Of a stretch of DNA of 64,000 bases, positions 51,502-60,816 are shown piece after piece; the stretch's first letter is position 1, and each line of letters begins with the position of its first letter. The translations under genes and the position numbers were made by a program. The stretch comes from Streptomyces sp. HmicA12 (GTDB lineage Bacteria; Actinomycetota; Actinomycetes; Streptomycetales; Streptomycetaceae), in assembly GCF_000373565.1 (NCBI RefSeq), contig NZ_KB891816.1:1-64000 (forward strand), in the 5' to 3' direction. The notes under the pieces are model-generated. The model was not told the DNA's origin and did not search any database. It worked only from the letters and a program-made list of their open reading frames with translations.

Positions 51502-52420
51502 ACCGGATCCTCGGGTCCAGGACCGCGTACAGCAGGTCGATGAGGAGGTTGATCAGGAGGATCACGAGGACGATCACCGTCACCACACCGGTGACCGTGG
51601 AGCCCTCGCTCGTCTGCACCGCCCGGTAGAGCAGGTTGCCGACGCCCTGAATGTTGAAGATGCCCTCGGTGATGACCGCGCCGCCGATGAAGCCGCCGAT
51701 GTCGGTACCGATGAAGGTGACGACGGGGATCAGCGAGTTGCGCAGCAGGTGGACACCGACGATGCGCCGCCGGGGCAGGCCCTTGGCGAGAGCGGTGCGC
51801 ATGTAGTCCGCGCGCAGGTTCTCGGCGAAGGTCGTCCGGGTGAGCCGGGCCACGTAGGCCATGGAGAGCGTCGCCAGCACGAGGGCCGGCAGGAACAACT
51901 GCCCAAGATTCGTGGAGTCCTGGACGTTCGGCGGCAGCCACCCGAGTTCGTCCGCGAAGACGAACCGCGCGATGAAGCCGAGCACGAAGACCGGGATCGA
52001 GATCACGACGAGCGTGAAGATGAGCACGCCGGTGTCGACGGCCTTGCCGGCCTTGAGACCGGCCCAGGCGCCGAGGCCCACACCGATGATGATCTCGAGG
52101 ATGATGGCGAGCAGCGTCAGCCGCAGCGTCACCGGGAAGGCCTCGGTCATCAGATCGATGACGGGGCGTCCCGCGAGGTTGTTGCCGAAGTCTCCCTGCA
52201 GGAGCTTCCACATGTAGCTGACGTACTGCTCCAGCACCGGCTTGTCGAAGCCGTACTCGTGCTTGATCGCCGCGATCTGCGCGGGGTCAGGAGCCTTGTC
52301 GCCGTACATGGCCCGAACCGGATCGCCCGGAAGGATGTGGACCATGAGAAAAATCAACAGAGTCGTCCCGATGAAAATCGGGATCATCTGGAGCAGTCGC
52401 CGTGCAGCGTAACGCCCCAT
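51494..52420 (-). CDS. Oligopeptide ABC transporter permease DppB, operon 2
   Basis: 308 residues from ATG 52420, matching the MGRY..RRLLQMIP start of operon 1. Six membrane helices, EAA loop YMRTALAKGLPRRRIVGVH, C-terminus LYAVLDPRIRYA. The first loop reads YGDKAPDP, without the Cys pair of the operon 1 copy. A hairpin lies between it and dppA. Confidence 0.92.
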   Translation of the reverse strand: MGRYAARRLLQMIPIFIGTTLLIFLMVHILPGDPVRAMYGDKAPDPAQIAAIKHEYGFDKPVLEQYVSYMWKLLQGDFGNNLAGRPVIDLMTEAFPVTLRLTLLAIILEIIIGVGLGAWAGLKAGKAVDTGVLIFTLVVISIPVFVLGFIARFVFADELGWLPPNVQDSTNLGQLFLPALVLATLSMAYVARLTRTTFAENLRADYMRTALAKGLPRRRIVGVHLLRNSLIPVVTFIGTDIGGFIGGAVITEGIFNIQGVGNLLYRAVQTSEGSTVTGVVTVIVLVILLINLLIDLLYAVLDPRIRYA

Positions 52421-52512
52421 GTCGAGCCTCCATGCCGTGAGGGGTCGGCGAGGCCTGCGCACATCTCTCTACCGCAGGAGGGGTGGTGTGAGGTGGAGGC
52501 CTGTGCCTACGG

Positions 52513-52557
52513 GCCGGTGCCGCTCCTCACCTCGTGGGCGAGGAGGACGGCACCGGC
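52513..52557 (-). terminator. Intercistronic hairpin between dppA and dppB, operon 2
   Basis: GCCGGTGCCG plus CTCCTC pairs with GAGGAG plus CGGCACCGGC, with a two-base bulge. It lies 16 bases after the binding-protein stop and 93 bases before dppB. Confidence 0.7.
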
Positions 52558-52573
52558 CTGCGGTCGGGGGGAA

Positions 52574-54214
52574 TTACTTCTGCTTGACCTTGACCTGGTC
52601 GAAGATCGGGTCGCCGTCCTGGCCGTACGGGATCTTGCCGAGGATCTTGGTCGACTGACCGCTGTTGACCTTGTAGAACCAGAGCGGGATGGCCGGCATG
52701 TCCTTCGCCAGCAGCTGCTCCGCCTCCTGGTACTTCTTCACGGTCTCGTCGACGGACGCGGCCTTGTCGGCCTCGGTCGAGAGGGCGTCGAACTCCTTGT
52801 TGGCGTAACCGCTGGTGTTACCGGCGGCCTTGGACCCGTAGAGGTCACGCATGAAGTTCGAGTTCACGGGGTAGTCGAGCACCCAGCCACCGCGGTACAT
52901 GGACTTGACCTTGTGCGCGTCACGGGCGTCGAGGTCGGCCTGGAAGGTCGGCTTCGGGTCGCCGGTGCACTCGACACCGGTCGCCTGGCGGATCGAGTTG
53001 CAGACCGCGTCGACCCAGGGCTTGTGGTCCTGGTCGGCGTTGTACTGGATCTGGATCTTGTTGCCCGGAACGCCGCCGCCTTCCTTGATGAGCTTCTTGG
53101 CCGCGGCCGGGTCGTACTTGGTGATGTCGCCAAGCGCGCCCTTCTTGTAGCCGAGAACGCCGGGGGCCACGTAAGAGTCGGCCGGCTGGCGGGTGCCCTG
53201 GAGGACGGTCTTGGTGATCGTGTCACGGTCGATCGCCTGCGACAGACCCTGGATGACCTTCGGGTCGACGTCCTTCCAGGACTTCGAGTAGAAGGCCGGG
53301 ACGATCGACTGGACGGCGGAGTACGCCTGGTCGATCGCGCGGTTGCCGAGGTCCTGCTTGTACGTCTTCAGCGCGGTGGTCGGGACCTGCTCGATCCAGT
53401 CCACGTTGTTCGAGCGCAGGTCCGAGTAGGCAGCGTCGGCGGTCGTGTAGTTCTTGAAGTCGATGCCGCCGTTCTGCGCCTTGTTCGGGCCCTTGTAGCC
53501 GTCGAACTTGCGCACCTTGATGAGCTTGTTGTGCTCCCAAGAGACGAACTTGTAGGGGCCGTTGCCGACCGGCTTCTCGCCGTAGCCCTTCGGGTCCGAG
53601 AAGAACTTCTCGGGCAGCGGGGCCCAGACGTCGTAGCCCAGCTTGTACGCGAAGTACGAGACCGGCGAGGTCAGCTTGATGGTGAAGGTGTTGTCGTCGA
53701 CGACCTTCAGGCCGGACATGGCGTCCTTCTTGGCCTTGCCCTTCTCCGGGTGCACGTCCTCGAAGCCGACGATGTCGGAGAACCAGCTGGAGTTGGTCTG
53801 GTTGTTCGCGATGTTCGCGGACCAGTTCCAGGAGTCCACGTAGGACTTGGCGGTCACCGGGGTGCCGTCGTGGAACTTCCAGCCCGGCTTGAGCTTGACG
53901 GTCCACTCGGAGGAGTCGTCGTTCGGCGTGACCGACTCGGCGTTGACGTACTCGAGCTTGCCGGTGCCCGGCTCGTAGTCCACCAGGCCCGAGAAGATCG
54001 TGCGCAGGACACGGCTGCCCTGGCTCTCCTTGGCGTTGGCCGGCTGCAGCGGGTTCTGCGGCTCGCTCAACTGCGCAGTGACGATGCCGTTCGGGTCGGC
54101 CTTGCCCTTGTCCATGTCGTCGCCGGCGTTGTCGCCGCCGCCTCCGCAGGCGGTCGCGGCCAGCGTCACGACGGCGGCTATCGCGACCCACTTGGCGCTC
54201 TTGGCACCACGCAT
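52574..54214 (-). CDS. Oligopeptide-binding lipoprotein DppA, operon 2
   Basis: 546 residues from ATG 54214 (GAGGAGGAACCC upstream). Signal MRGAKSAKWVAIAAVVTLA ends at lipobox ATAC, lipidated Cys23. SBP_bac_5 fold: GSRVLRTIFSGLVDYEP, WKFHDGTPVTAKSYVDSWNW, NGPYKFVSWEHNKLIKV and FDALSTEADKAAS. It keeps one Cys pair (VCNSIRQATGVEC) found in the operon 1 DppA but lacks the GLCGEFC pair. It may recognise peptides different from those of its paralogue. Confidence 0.92.
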   Translation of the reverse strand: MRGAKSAKWVAIAAVVTLAATACGGGGDNAGDDMDKGKADPNGIVTAQLSEPQNPLQPANAKESQGSRVLRTIFSGLVDYEPGTGKLEYVNAESVTPNDDSSEWTVKLKPGWKFHDGTPVTAKSYVDSWNWSANIANNQTNSSWFSDIVGFEDVHPEKGKAKKDAMSGLKVVDDNTFTIKLTSPVSYFAYKLGYDVWAPLPEKFFSDPKGYGEKPVGNGPYKFVSWEHNKLIKVRKFDGYKGPNKAQNGGIDFKNYTTADAAYSDLRSNNVDWIEQVPTTALKTYKQDLGNRAIDQAYSAVQSIVPAFYSKSWKDVDPKVIQGLSQAIDRDTITKTVLQGTRQPADSYVAPGVLGYKKGALGDITKYDPAAAKKLIKEGGGVPGNKIQIQYNADQDHKPWVDAVCNSIRQATGVECTGDPKPTFQADLDARDAHKVKSMYRGGWVLDYPVNSNFMRDLYGSKAAGNTSGYANKEFDALSTEADKAASVDETVKKYQEAEQLLAKDMPAIPLWFYKVNSGQSTKILGKIPYGQDGDPIFDQVKVKQK

Positions 54215-54838
54215 GGGTTCCTCCTCATGAGTCCACTTGTTCATCAAGAAGGGGCGCAGGAAACATGCCGTCGCCACCCCTGACGACGAACATGAAGTGC
54301 CCCAGTGTGCTCGTGAGTCGGCGCTCCCCACAGCGCGTGACCCATTGACCCGAGCTCTATGCGGTCAACTATTAGCCACTGGGGCGGTTGCGACCACTGT
54401 CTTTCGGTCTCGGTTCGATCACACCTGACACGTACATCTCCTAAAATCCGGACAAACTGATCCGAGATAGATGACCGCGAAACGGACGTGTTACATATCT
54501 ATCGACCGAAGGTCTCCGCATAGCGGACGCGACGGTCGAATTAATGGCTTGCGCAAGAAGGTCACTTGACTCCCCGGCGTGACGCATCACACCCGGCGCC
54601 CTCGCCCCGCGTGACCCGCCGGGCGGAGCTCGTCCTCACCGCGCGTAGACCACGCGTGGACAGACGGCAGGGTAGCCCCCGCGGGACGGACCCGACAGCC
54701 GTTCCTGTGAGTTGCTGTGCGCCGGGCACAACTGGCCCATGATCAGCCGCACTTGGTGCGGCCGGGCCGCCCGTGGGCGGACATGCCGGAGGCCGGCCCC
54801 CGGGATGCCCGGGAACCGGCCTCTGGAACGCGCTGGAA
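54215..54838. other. Large intergenic region upstream of dpp operon 2 and downstream of typA
   Basis: About 620 bases with no supportable gene. 54356-54560 is unusually A+T-rich for this genome (around TCCTAAAATCCGG and TTACATATCTATC) and probably holds the dppA promoter and operators. A TTGACC on the - strand lies near 54365. The right end contains the typA terminator. Confidence 0.5.
54789..54823 (-). terminator. typA terminator
   Basis: GAGGCCGG (54789-54796) pairs with CCGGCCTC (54816-54823), with an inner CCCGGG/CCCGGG pairing. It lies about 16 bases beyond the typA stop. Confidence 0.6.
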
Positions 54839-56746
54839 TCAGCTGTGCTTGGCGCGCGAGGCCGAGCGGCCGCGCTCCTTCTGGTCCAGGACGACCTTGC
54901 GGATGCGGACGGCCTCCGGGGTCACCTCGACGCACTCGTCGTCGCGGCAGAACTCCAGGGACTGCTCCAGCGACAGCTTGCGCGGCGGGACGATCGCCTC
55001 GAAGGAGTCGGCGGAGGAGGAGCGCATGTTGGTGAGCTTCTTCTCCTTGGTGATGTTCACGTCCATGTCGTCGGCGCGCGAGTTCTCGCCGACGATCATG
55101 CCCTCGTACACCTCGGTGCCGGGGTCGGTGAACAGCACGCCGCGCTCCTGGAGGTTCGTCATCGCGAAGGCGGTGACGGCACCGGCGCGGTCGGCGACCA
55201 GCGAGCCGTTGTTACGGGTCGTCAGCGTGCCGAACCACGGCTCGTGGCCCTCGTGGATGGAGTGGGCGATACCCGTACCGCGGGTGTTCGTCAGGAACTC
55301 CGTACGGAAGCCGATGAGGCCGCGGGACGGGACGACGAACTCCATGCGGACCCAGCCGGAGCCGTGGTTCGACATGTTGTCCATCCGGCCCTTGCGGACG
55401 CCCATGAGCTGCGTGACGGCGCCCATGTGCTCCTCGGGGACGTCGACCGTGAGGCGCTCGACGGGCTCGTGCGTCTTGCCGTCGACCTCCTTGGTGACGA
55501 CCTGCGGCTTGCCGATGGTCAGCTCGAAGCCCTCGCGGCGCATCTGCTCGACCAGGATGGCGAGCGCGAGCTCACCGCGGCCCTGGACCTCCCAGGCGTC
55601 GGGACGCTCGGTGTCGAGGACGCGCAGCGAGACGTTACCGATCAGCTCGCGGTCGAGGCGGTCCTTGACCTGGCGGGCGGTGACCTTGCGGTCCTTGACC
55701 GCGGACTTCGCCTGGGCGCCCTTGCCGGTGCCGCCACGGCCGACGAGCGGCGAGGTGTTGGTACCGATGGTCATGGAGATGGCCGGCTGGTCGACCGTGA
55801 TCAGCGGCAGCGCGATCGGGTTCTCCGGGTCGGCCAGGGTCTCGCCGATCATGATGTCGGGGATACCGGCGACGGCGCAGATGTCACCGGGGCCCGCGAC
55901 CTCGGCGGGCTTGCGGGTGAGCGCCTCGGTCATGAGGAGCTCGGTGATGCGCACGTTGGAGATCGTGCCGTCGCGCTTGATCCACGCGACCGTCTGGCCC
56001 TTGCGCAGCTCGCCCTGCTCGACGCGCAGGAGCGCGATACGGCCGAGGAAGTTGTCGGCGTCCAGGTTCGTGACGTGCGCCTGCAGCGGGGCCGACTCGT
56101 CGAACGTCGGGGCCGGGACGTGCTCCAGGATCGTGGAGAAGAACGGCTCCAGGTTCTCGGAGTCCGCCGGGACCGTGCCGTTCTCCGGCTTGGTCAGCGA
56201 CGCGATGCCGTCACGGCCGCACGCGTAGACGATCGGGAACTCGATCTGCTCCTCGTCCGCGTCCAGGTCGAGGAAGAGGTCGTACGTCTCGTTGACGACC
56301 TCGTCGATGCGCGAGTCGGGGCGGTCCGTCTTGTTGATGCACAGGATGACGGGCAGGCGCTGCTGGAGCGCCTTGCGCAGCACGAAGCGGGTCTGCGGCA
56401 GGGGCCCCTCGGAGGCGTCCACCAGCAGCACGACGGCGTCGACCATCGACAGACCACGCTCGACCTCGCCACCGAAGTCGGCGTGGCCCGGGGTGTCGAT
56501 GATGTTGATCGTGATGACGTCGCCGCCATCCTTCGGGTGGTACTTGACCGCCGTGTTCTTGGCCAGGATCGTGATGCCCTTCTCACGCTCCAGGTCGTTC
56601 GAGTCCATCATGCGGTCGTCGAGCGACTCGGCGGCGTGCGCGGCGAACGAGCCGGCCTGCTTGAGCATGGCGTCGACGATGGTCGTCTTGCCGTGGTCGA
56701 CGTGAGCGACGATGGCGACGTTACGGATGTCGTGGCGCGTGGCCAT
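54839..56746 (-). CDS. typA: Ribosome-associated GTPase TypA/BipA
   Basis: 635 residues from ATG 56746, 29 codons inside the longest frame and matching family length. Translation-factor GTPase motifs are AHVDHGKTT (G1, residues 14-22), the EREKGITI region (G2), DTPGHADFGGEVER (G3) and NKTDRPD (G4), followed by EF-G-like domains II, III and V and the BipA-specific C-terminal domain (SADSFEAIVPP, LEFCRDDECVEVTP). It binds 70S ribosomes and aids 50S assembly and translation under cold or nutrient stress. It is monocistronic. Confidence 0.95.
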   Translation of the reverse strand: MATRHDIRNVAIVAHVDHGKTTIVDAMLKQAGSFAAHAAESLDDRMMDSNDLEREKGITILAKNTAVKYHPKDGGDVITINIIDTPGHADFGGEVERGLSMVDAVVLLVDASEGPLPQTRFVLRKALQQRLPVILCINKTDRPDSRIDEVVNETYDLFLDLDADEEQIEFPIVYACGRDGIASLTKPENGTVPADSENLEPFFSTILEHVPAPTFDESAPLQAHVTNLDADNFLGRIALLRVEQGELRKGQTVAWIKRDGTISNVRITELLMTEALTRKPAEVAGPGDICAVAGIPDIMIGETLADPENPIALPLITVDQPAISMTIGTNTSPLVGRGGTGKGAQAKSAVKDRKVTARQVKDRLDRELIGNVSLRVLDTERPDAWEVQGRGELALAILVEQMRREGFELTIGKPQVVTKEVDGKTHEPVERLTVDVPEEHMGAVTQLMGVRKGRMDNMSNHGSGWVRMEFVVPSRGLIGFRTEFLTNTRGTGIAHSIHEGHEPWFGTLTTRNNGSLVADRAGAVTAFAMTNLQERGVLFTDPGTEVYEGMIVGENSRADDMDVNITKEKKLTNMRSSSADSFEAIVPPRKLSLEQSLEFCRDDECVEVTPEAVRIRKVVLDQKERGRSASRAKHS

Positions 56747-56926
56747 ATTGCGGCGTACTCCCGGAATAGTGGACGGCTGCGCGTACATCAGTGATACGCG
56801 CGCCCTGCCGGGCTGGACACGCCACGGCCTCACCCCATGGTACGTGGCCTGACGGGTGGGGGCCGCGCCAGGGCGTGAGGGGACCGGGGTGTGGGGGGAA
56901 AAGCGCAGGTCAACGGGTTTACGCAG

Positions 56927-56955
56927 CTTGCCCGCCGGGGGGAGCGGCGGGCAAG
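56927..56955 (-). terminator. Terminator after the lipoprotein gene
   Basis: CTTGCCCGCCG pairs perfectly with CGGCGGGCAAG across seven bases, 21 bases beyond the stop of the 56976 gene and before the typA promoter. Confidence 0.7.
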
Positions 56956-56975
56956 GGAGTTGAGCTCGATCTGAG

Positions 56976-57668
56976 CTAGATCTTCTGGGCGGCGGCGTCG
57001 TCCTCGTCGCAGGACAGCCGGGCGGCCTGCCGGGCGAGGGCCGAGTCGGCGGACCGGTCGAGGGGCTCGTCGCAGGCGAGGATCCCGCCGAGGTCGACCG
57101 TCCAGCCGCGGGCCCGGCCCGTGGTGGAGCGGCCGTCGGCGCAGGTGTGACGGAAGGTACCGGTCACTTCCCGGACGCCCGCGTACAGGACGTCGCGCGC
57201 GGCTCCGCCGGCCTCGGTGATGTTGCTGTCGAGGGCCGGGGGCTTCTGGTGCACGTCGGTGAAGCTCCACGTCTCGCCGTCCGCCCGCGCCAGGGTGCGC
57301 GCGTCGGTCTCGATCACGCCGATCTTCTTGCCCAGCGAGAAGAGCACCTCGGCCGCGGGGACGTCGGGACCTTCGCCCGTGACGTCGGGGCGGGGTGTGT
57401 AGACCCGCCGCAGCGCCTTGGTGCGCCTGCCCCCGTCCCTGCCGGTCGCCGTCGCCGCGTCGGAGACCCCGGTCAGCTTGTCGGTCTGCCGGACGCCGGT
57501 CCAGGCGAACGTGCCGTCCGCGCAGGCCCGCGCCTGCGGCGTCCCGCTCGCGGCCGGGTGCTCCTTCGTGCCGTCGGCCCGGCCCGGACCGTCGCTCTCG
57601 CCCCCACCGGAGCAGGCGGTCAGAGCCGCTGCCAGGGCCAGAGCTGTCAGCGCCGTCGCACCTCTCAT
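56976..57668 (-). CDS. Putative secreted lipoprotein
   Basis: 230 residues. Signal MRGATALTALALAAA ends at lipobox LTAC, lipidated Cys19, then a Gly/Asp-rich linker. The mature domain has Cys residues at its ends (ARACADGTFAWTGVR, HTCADGRS, GILACDEP, RLSCDEDD) that suggest two disulfides, and a central segment EVLFSLGKKIGVIETDART. Family not recognised. The neighbouring binding-protein gene lies 110 bases upstream on the same strand, so co-expression is possible. Confidence 0.7.
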   Translation of the reverse strand: MRGATALTALALAAALTACSGGGESDGPGRADGTKEHPAASGTPQARACADGTFAWTGVRQTDKLTGVSDAATATGRDGGRRTKALRRVYTPRPDVTGEGPDVPAAEVLFSLGKKIGVIETDARTLARADGETWSFTDVHQKPPALDSNITEAGGAARDVLYAGVREVTGTFRHTCADGRSTTGRARGWTVDLGGILACDEPLDRSADSALARQAARLSCDEDDAAAQKI

Positions 57669-57778
57669 GTGCGGCGTCCCTTCCCCGTCACGCGAACGCC
57701 CGGCGCCCGCGCCTGATCAAGAGGACCAGGATGCGGAGCCGGGCGGCCGGTGTCGCGGAGTTGAGCCGGTTCAGAGGT

Positions 57779-60106
57779 TCAGTCGTCCGAGGCGGGCGAC
57801 GGGGACGCCTTCGCGCCGCGCTTCAGGTAGCCGATGTCCTCGTAGGCCGGGTCCTGGAAGCCGAAGGCGCCGGCGTTGACGACGTTCGGGCGGGCCGCGA
57901 CCAGCTCGGGCCGCTGGTAGAGCGGGATGGAGCCGGCCGCCGCCCAGATGCGGGAGTCGGCCTCCTTCACCAGGGAGCGCTCCTCGCCCTCGTCGAGCTC
58001 GCCGATGGCCTGGTCGAAGAGCTGGTCGATCTGGTCGGTGCCGACCCGGGTGTAGTTCTGCTCGACGGTGAGCGAGCCGTCGGCGGCCGGGATCGGCTTG
58101 GCGTAGATCGGGCGGGCGTCGGTGGCCGGGTAGGCGGAGGCGGGCCACGAGTACAGCGCCAGGTCGTACTCGCCGGACGCGATGTGGTCCTTGAAGTAGC
58201 TCTCGTCGTCGACCTTCATGATGTCGGTGCGGACGCCGATCTTCTCCAGCATCTGCGTGATCCGGTCGGCGACCGAGCGCAGCTGCTCGGAGCCCGCGCC
58301 GGAGGGCAGGACGAAGCGCAGCGTGAGCGGCTTGCCGTCCTTGGCGAGCGGGCCCGCGGCGGCGGCCTTGGCCGGGGCGGCCGTGCCCTTCGGTGCGTAC
58401 GCGCCGGGGGCTCCGCCGTGCTTCACGTACCGCTTGGCGTCGCTGCTGAGCCCTTCGGCCGCGTGGTCGCTGCCGTGCTTGCGCTTCTCCTTGTCGGCCG
58501 TGCGCAGCTTCACCGCGTCGGCCTGGTGGAGCAGGGCGGCGTACTGGGCGGCGGCGACGGGGCCCGGACCGAGCAGCAGCGGCGGCGCGTCGGCGCCGGG
58601 CTTCTGGTCGTCGCCCTGCTTCCCGTCGTCCTCGCCGACGATGTACGTGCCGTCGCCGTCGTCCTCCTTGCCGGAGGCGGAGTCGGCCTCGCCGCCCGCC
58701 GTCCGCTCCTTCTCCTTCTCCTTGTCCTTCTCCTTCTTCTCCAGCGGGCCGCCGGGTACCCAGCCCGCCTCCGCGAGGAGCGCCTGCGCCTGCGCGGTGT
58801 CCTGGCCGCCGAGCGCGTCGCTGTTGTCGGCGTACGCCTCCTGGCCGGCCAGCGCGAGGTGGTTGTCGACGGTGGTGACCGGCAGGCCGAGCGGCTTGAG
58901 AACCGTTTCTGCAAGCTGGGTGCGGTCGATGGCGCGCGCGACGGCCTGCCGGACGCGCTCGTCGGCGAGGGGGCCCTCGGCACCGTTCAGCGCGAGCTGC
59001 GTGTAGGCCGGTTCGAGCGACTTGCGGACGACGAAGCCGCGCAGGTTCTCCTGCTGTTTCGCGTACTTCTTGACGGCCTTACGGGTCTTGGCGCGCGCCC
59101 GGATCTCCTCCTCGGCGGCGTCCTCGTCCTCGCTGTGCGCGATCGCCCAGGAGCGCAGCGCCTTGCCCGGGGTGAGCGCGGCACCCGGGCCGTGCGTGAG
59201 CGGGCCCGAGGTGCCCCGGTCGCGGGCGGCGTACGCGATGCGGTCGGCGCCGCCGACGTCCAGGTCGGCGAGGTCGAGCCGGCCGTCGGCGAGGGCCGCG
59301 GCCCGCTTGTCGCGCGGCACGGCGCTCAGCACCAGCTTGTCGAGCTTGGCGGGGCTGCCCCACCAGCGCGGGTTGCGCTTGAGCGAGACCGTTCCGGCGT
59401 CCCGGTCGATCGCGTCGATGGCGAAGGGGCCCGCGGTGTTCTTGAGCCCCCGCCGCGCGCCGTCGTTGAAGTGGTCCGGGGTCCCCATGACGTCCTTGGG
59501 GTACAGCGGCGAGAAGAGCGCCTTCCAGTCCGCGTACGGCTTCGAGAACGTGACCCGCACTTCGAGGTCGTTCGCGCCGCGCTCGATCTTCTCGATGCGG
59601 TCGTAGCCGGCGTTGTGCGCGGTCCAGTACGCGCTGTCCTTGCCGGACAGGGCGCGCCACTGGGCCGCGAAGTCGGGGGCGCCGATCTCGCGGCCGTCGC
59701 TCCAGACGGCCTGCTGGTTCAGCTTGTACAGGACGACCTGCTTCGGCTCGGTCTCGACGACCTCGGCCTTCTCCAGGTAGTCGGGGTCGGCCTGCGGGCG
59801 GCCCTGCGCGTCGAGCCGGAACATCGACGGGAGCACGGCGCCGGTGACCCGGCCGGTGCTCGCGTCGGCGTCCGCCTGGAACGCGTTGAGGGTCCGCGGC
59901 AGGGCGTCGACGGCCCAGCGCAGGGTGCCGCCGTCCTGGATCCGGTCGCGGGCGGCGGGCGCGATGTCCTGTCCGGCGGAGGGCTTGCCGGCCTCGTCGT
60001 CACCGGAGCCGCACCCCGCGAGCGCGGTCACGGCCAGGGCGCCGCTCACGAGGAACGCGGCTGACCGTACGGCGGGTCCTGGACGCCTGGGGGTGTGGGG
60101 CTTCAC
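57779..60106 (-). CDS. Orphan family-5 solute-binding lipoprotein with charged insert
   Basis: 775 residues from GTG 60106 (GGAGGT upstream). Lipobox LAGC gives lipidated Cys32. The SBP_bac_5 fold is present (GGTLRWAVDALPRTLNAFQAD, VWSDGREIGAPDFAAQWRAL, RRGLKNTAGPFAIDAID) but far longer than DppA. A Lys/Glu/Asp-rich low-complexity stretch (about residues 454-510, with KDKEKEKERT and KEDDGDGTY) and further Ala/Lys-rich linkers interrupt it before the C-terminal lobe (LRFVLPSGAGSEQLRSVADR). No permease or ATPase gene adjoins it; it may share a channel with the dpp or bldK systems 3-15 kb away. Confidence 0.85.
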   Translation of the reverse strand: MKPHTPRRPGPAVRSAAFLVSGALAVTALAGCGSGDDEAGKPSAGQDIAPAARDRIQDGGTLRWAVDALPRTLNAFQADADASTGRVTGAVLPSMFRLDAQGRPQADPDYLEKAEVVETEPKQVVLYKLNQQAVWSDGREIGAPDFAAQWRALSGKDSAYWTAHNAGYDRIEKIERGANDLEVRVTFSKPYADWKALFSPLYPKDVMGTPDHFNDGARRGLKNTAGPFAIDAIDRDAGTVSLKRNPRWWGSPAKLDKLVLSAVPRDKRAAALADGRLDLADLDVGGADRIAYAARDRGTSGPLTHGPGAALTPGKALRSWAIAHSEDEDAAEEEIRARAKTRKAVKKYAKQQENLRGFVVRKSLEPAYTQLALNGAEGPLADERVRQAVARAIDRTQLAETVLKPLGLPVTTVDNHLALAGQEAYADNSDALGGQDTAQAQALLAEAGWVPGGPLEKKEKDKEKEKERTAGGEADSASGKEDDGDGTYIVGEDDGKQGDDQKPGADAPPLLLGPGPVAAAQYAALLHQADAVKLRTADKEKRKHGSDHAAEGLSSDAKRYVKHGGAPGAYAPKGTAAPAKAAAAGPLAKDGKPLTLRFVLPSGAGSEQLRSVADRITQMLEKIGVRTDIMKVDDESYFKDHIASGEYDLALYSWPASAYPATDARPIYAKPIPAADGSLTVEQNYTRVGTDQIDQLFDQAIGELDEGEERSLVKEADSRIWAAAGSIPLYQRPELVAARPNVVNAGAFGFQDPAYEDIGYLKRGAKASPSPASDD

Positions 60107-60485
60107 GGGTACCTGTACCTCCGGTGCGGGCCGGTTGATCACGTTTGGCGGTATATGTCGCTGATCACATCTATCGACCCACTGAAGGGGATGGGGGTGC
60201 GTACGCGCGGGAGACACGGCGACACGCCCGGGAAGCCCACTCGTGCGGCCCAATCGACGGGCCTTTGCGCGTGCCGGGTGCGCTTGTTTCGCGGGTGCAG
60301 GTCTCGTCGTGGTTGCTCGCAGCCGCCCACGGACAGGTCCACTCCTCCCCCGGGGCGCAAACAGGGGGCGCACACCAGTCCGCGCCCCGGCAATCCGGCC
60401 CGCTCCCTTCACAACGGCAATGTGACGCGCGACACTCGCAGGCGCATGAGCATCTCCGCCGCACCAGCGGAAGCGAGGGCAAGTC
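60107..60485. other. Divergent intergenic region, binding protein / sdh operon
   Basis: About 380 bases with no gene. CGGTATATGTCGC (60149-60161) lies 43 bases before the binding-protein start and nearly repeats the motif before dppA of operon 1. TGATCAC occurs twice, at 60136-60142 and 60162-60168, flanking it. The right part is ordinary G+C-rich DNA and probably holds the sdh promoter. Confidence 0.45.
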
Positions 60486-60773
60486 ATGTCCCTGCACGAC
60501 GACTTGACGGCAGCGACGCGCTGCCTCGACGACCTCACGCGCGCCGTGGGCCGCCTCGAACCACAGCTCGGCGGCGGCCCCGACATCCGGCGCGTACGGG
60601 CCGACGCCGACCACCTGCGCGAAAGCCTGGCCCTGCTGCGCGAGGCCGCCGCCGCGCACGAGAAACCGCGCCGCCCGGAGTACGTACCGGTCCCGGACAC
60701 CCCGTACGACAGCTCCCTGTGGACCGACTCCGACGACGAGGGGCTCGGCGCACGGGACAGGCACGCCCCCTGA
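60486..60773 (+). CDS. Small conserved protein preceding Sdh1 genes (Rv0250c-like)
   Basis: 95 residues. The helical first half (HDDLTAATRCLDDLTRAVGR, DADHLRESLALLREAA) is followed by a conserved acidic tail, VPVPDTPYDSSLWTDSDDEG. From memory this tail closely resembles that of M. tuberculosis Rv0250c, encoded beside the Sdh1 genes Rv0247c-0249c. It lies 43 bases before the membrane-anchor gene. It is soluble and has no known domain. An assembly or regulatory role for the complex is inferred from conserved linkage only. Confidence 0.7.
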   Translation: MSLHDDLTAATRCLDDLTRAVGRLEPQLGGGPDIRRVRADADHLRESLALLREAAAAHEKPRRPEYVPVPDTPYDSSLWTDSDDEGLGARDRHAP

Positions 60774-60816
60774 CGCATCCCCGGCTACGTTCCTGATCCT
60801 TCGAGCGGAGGCTTCG

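Noticed and set aside
52574..54331. Longer DppA2 starting at 54331
   Set aside because: The extra 39 residues lack a signal-peptide pattern; MRGAKSAKW at 54214 with GAGGAGG gives a normal lipoprotein signal.
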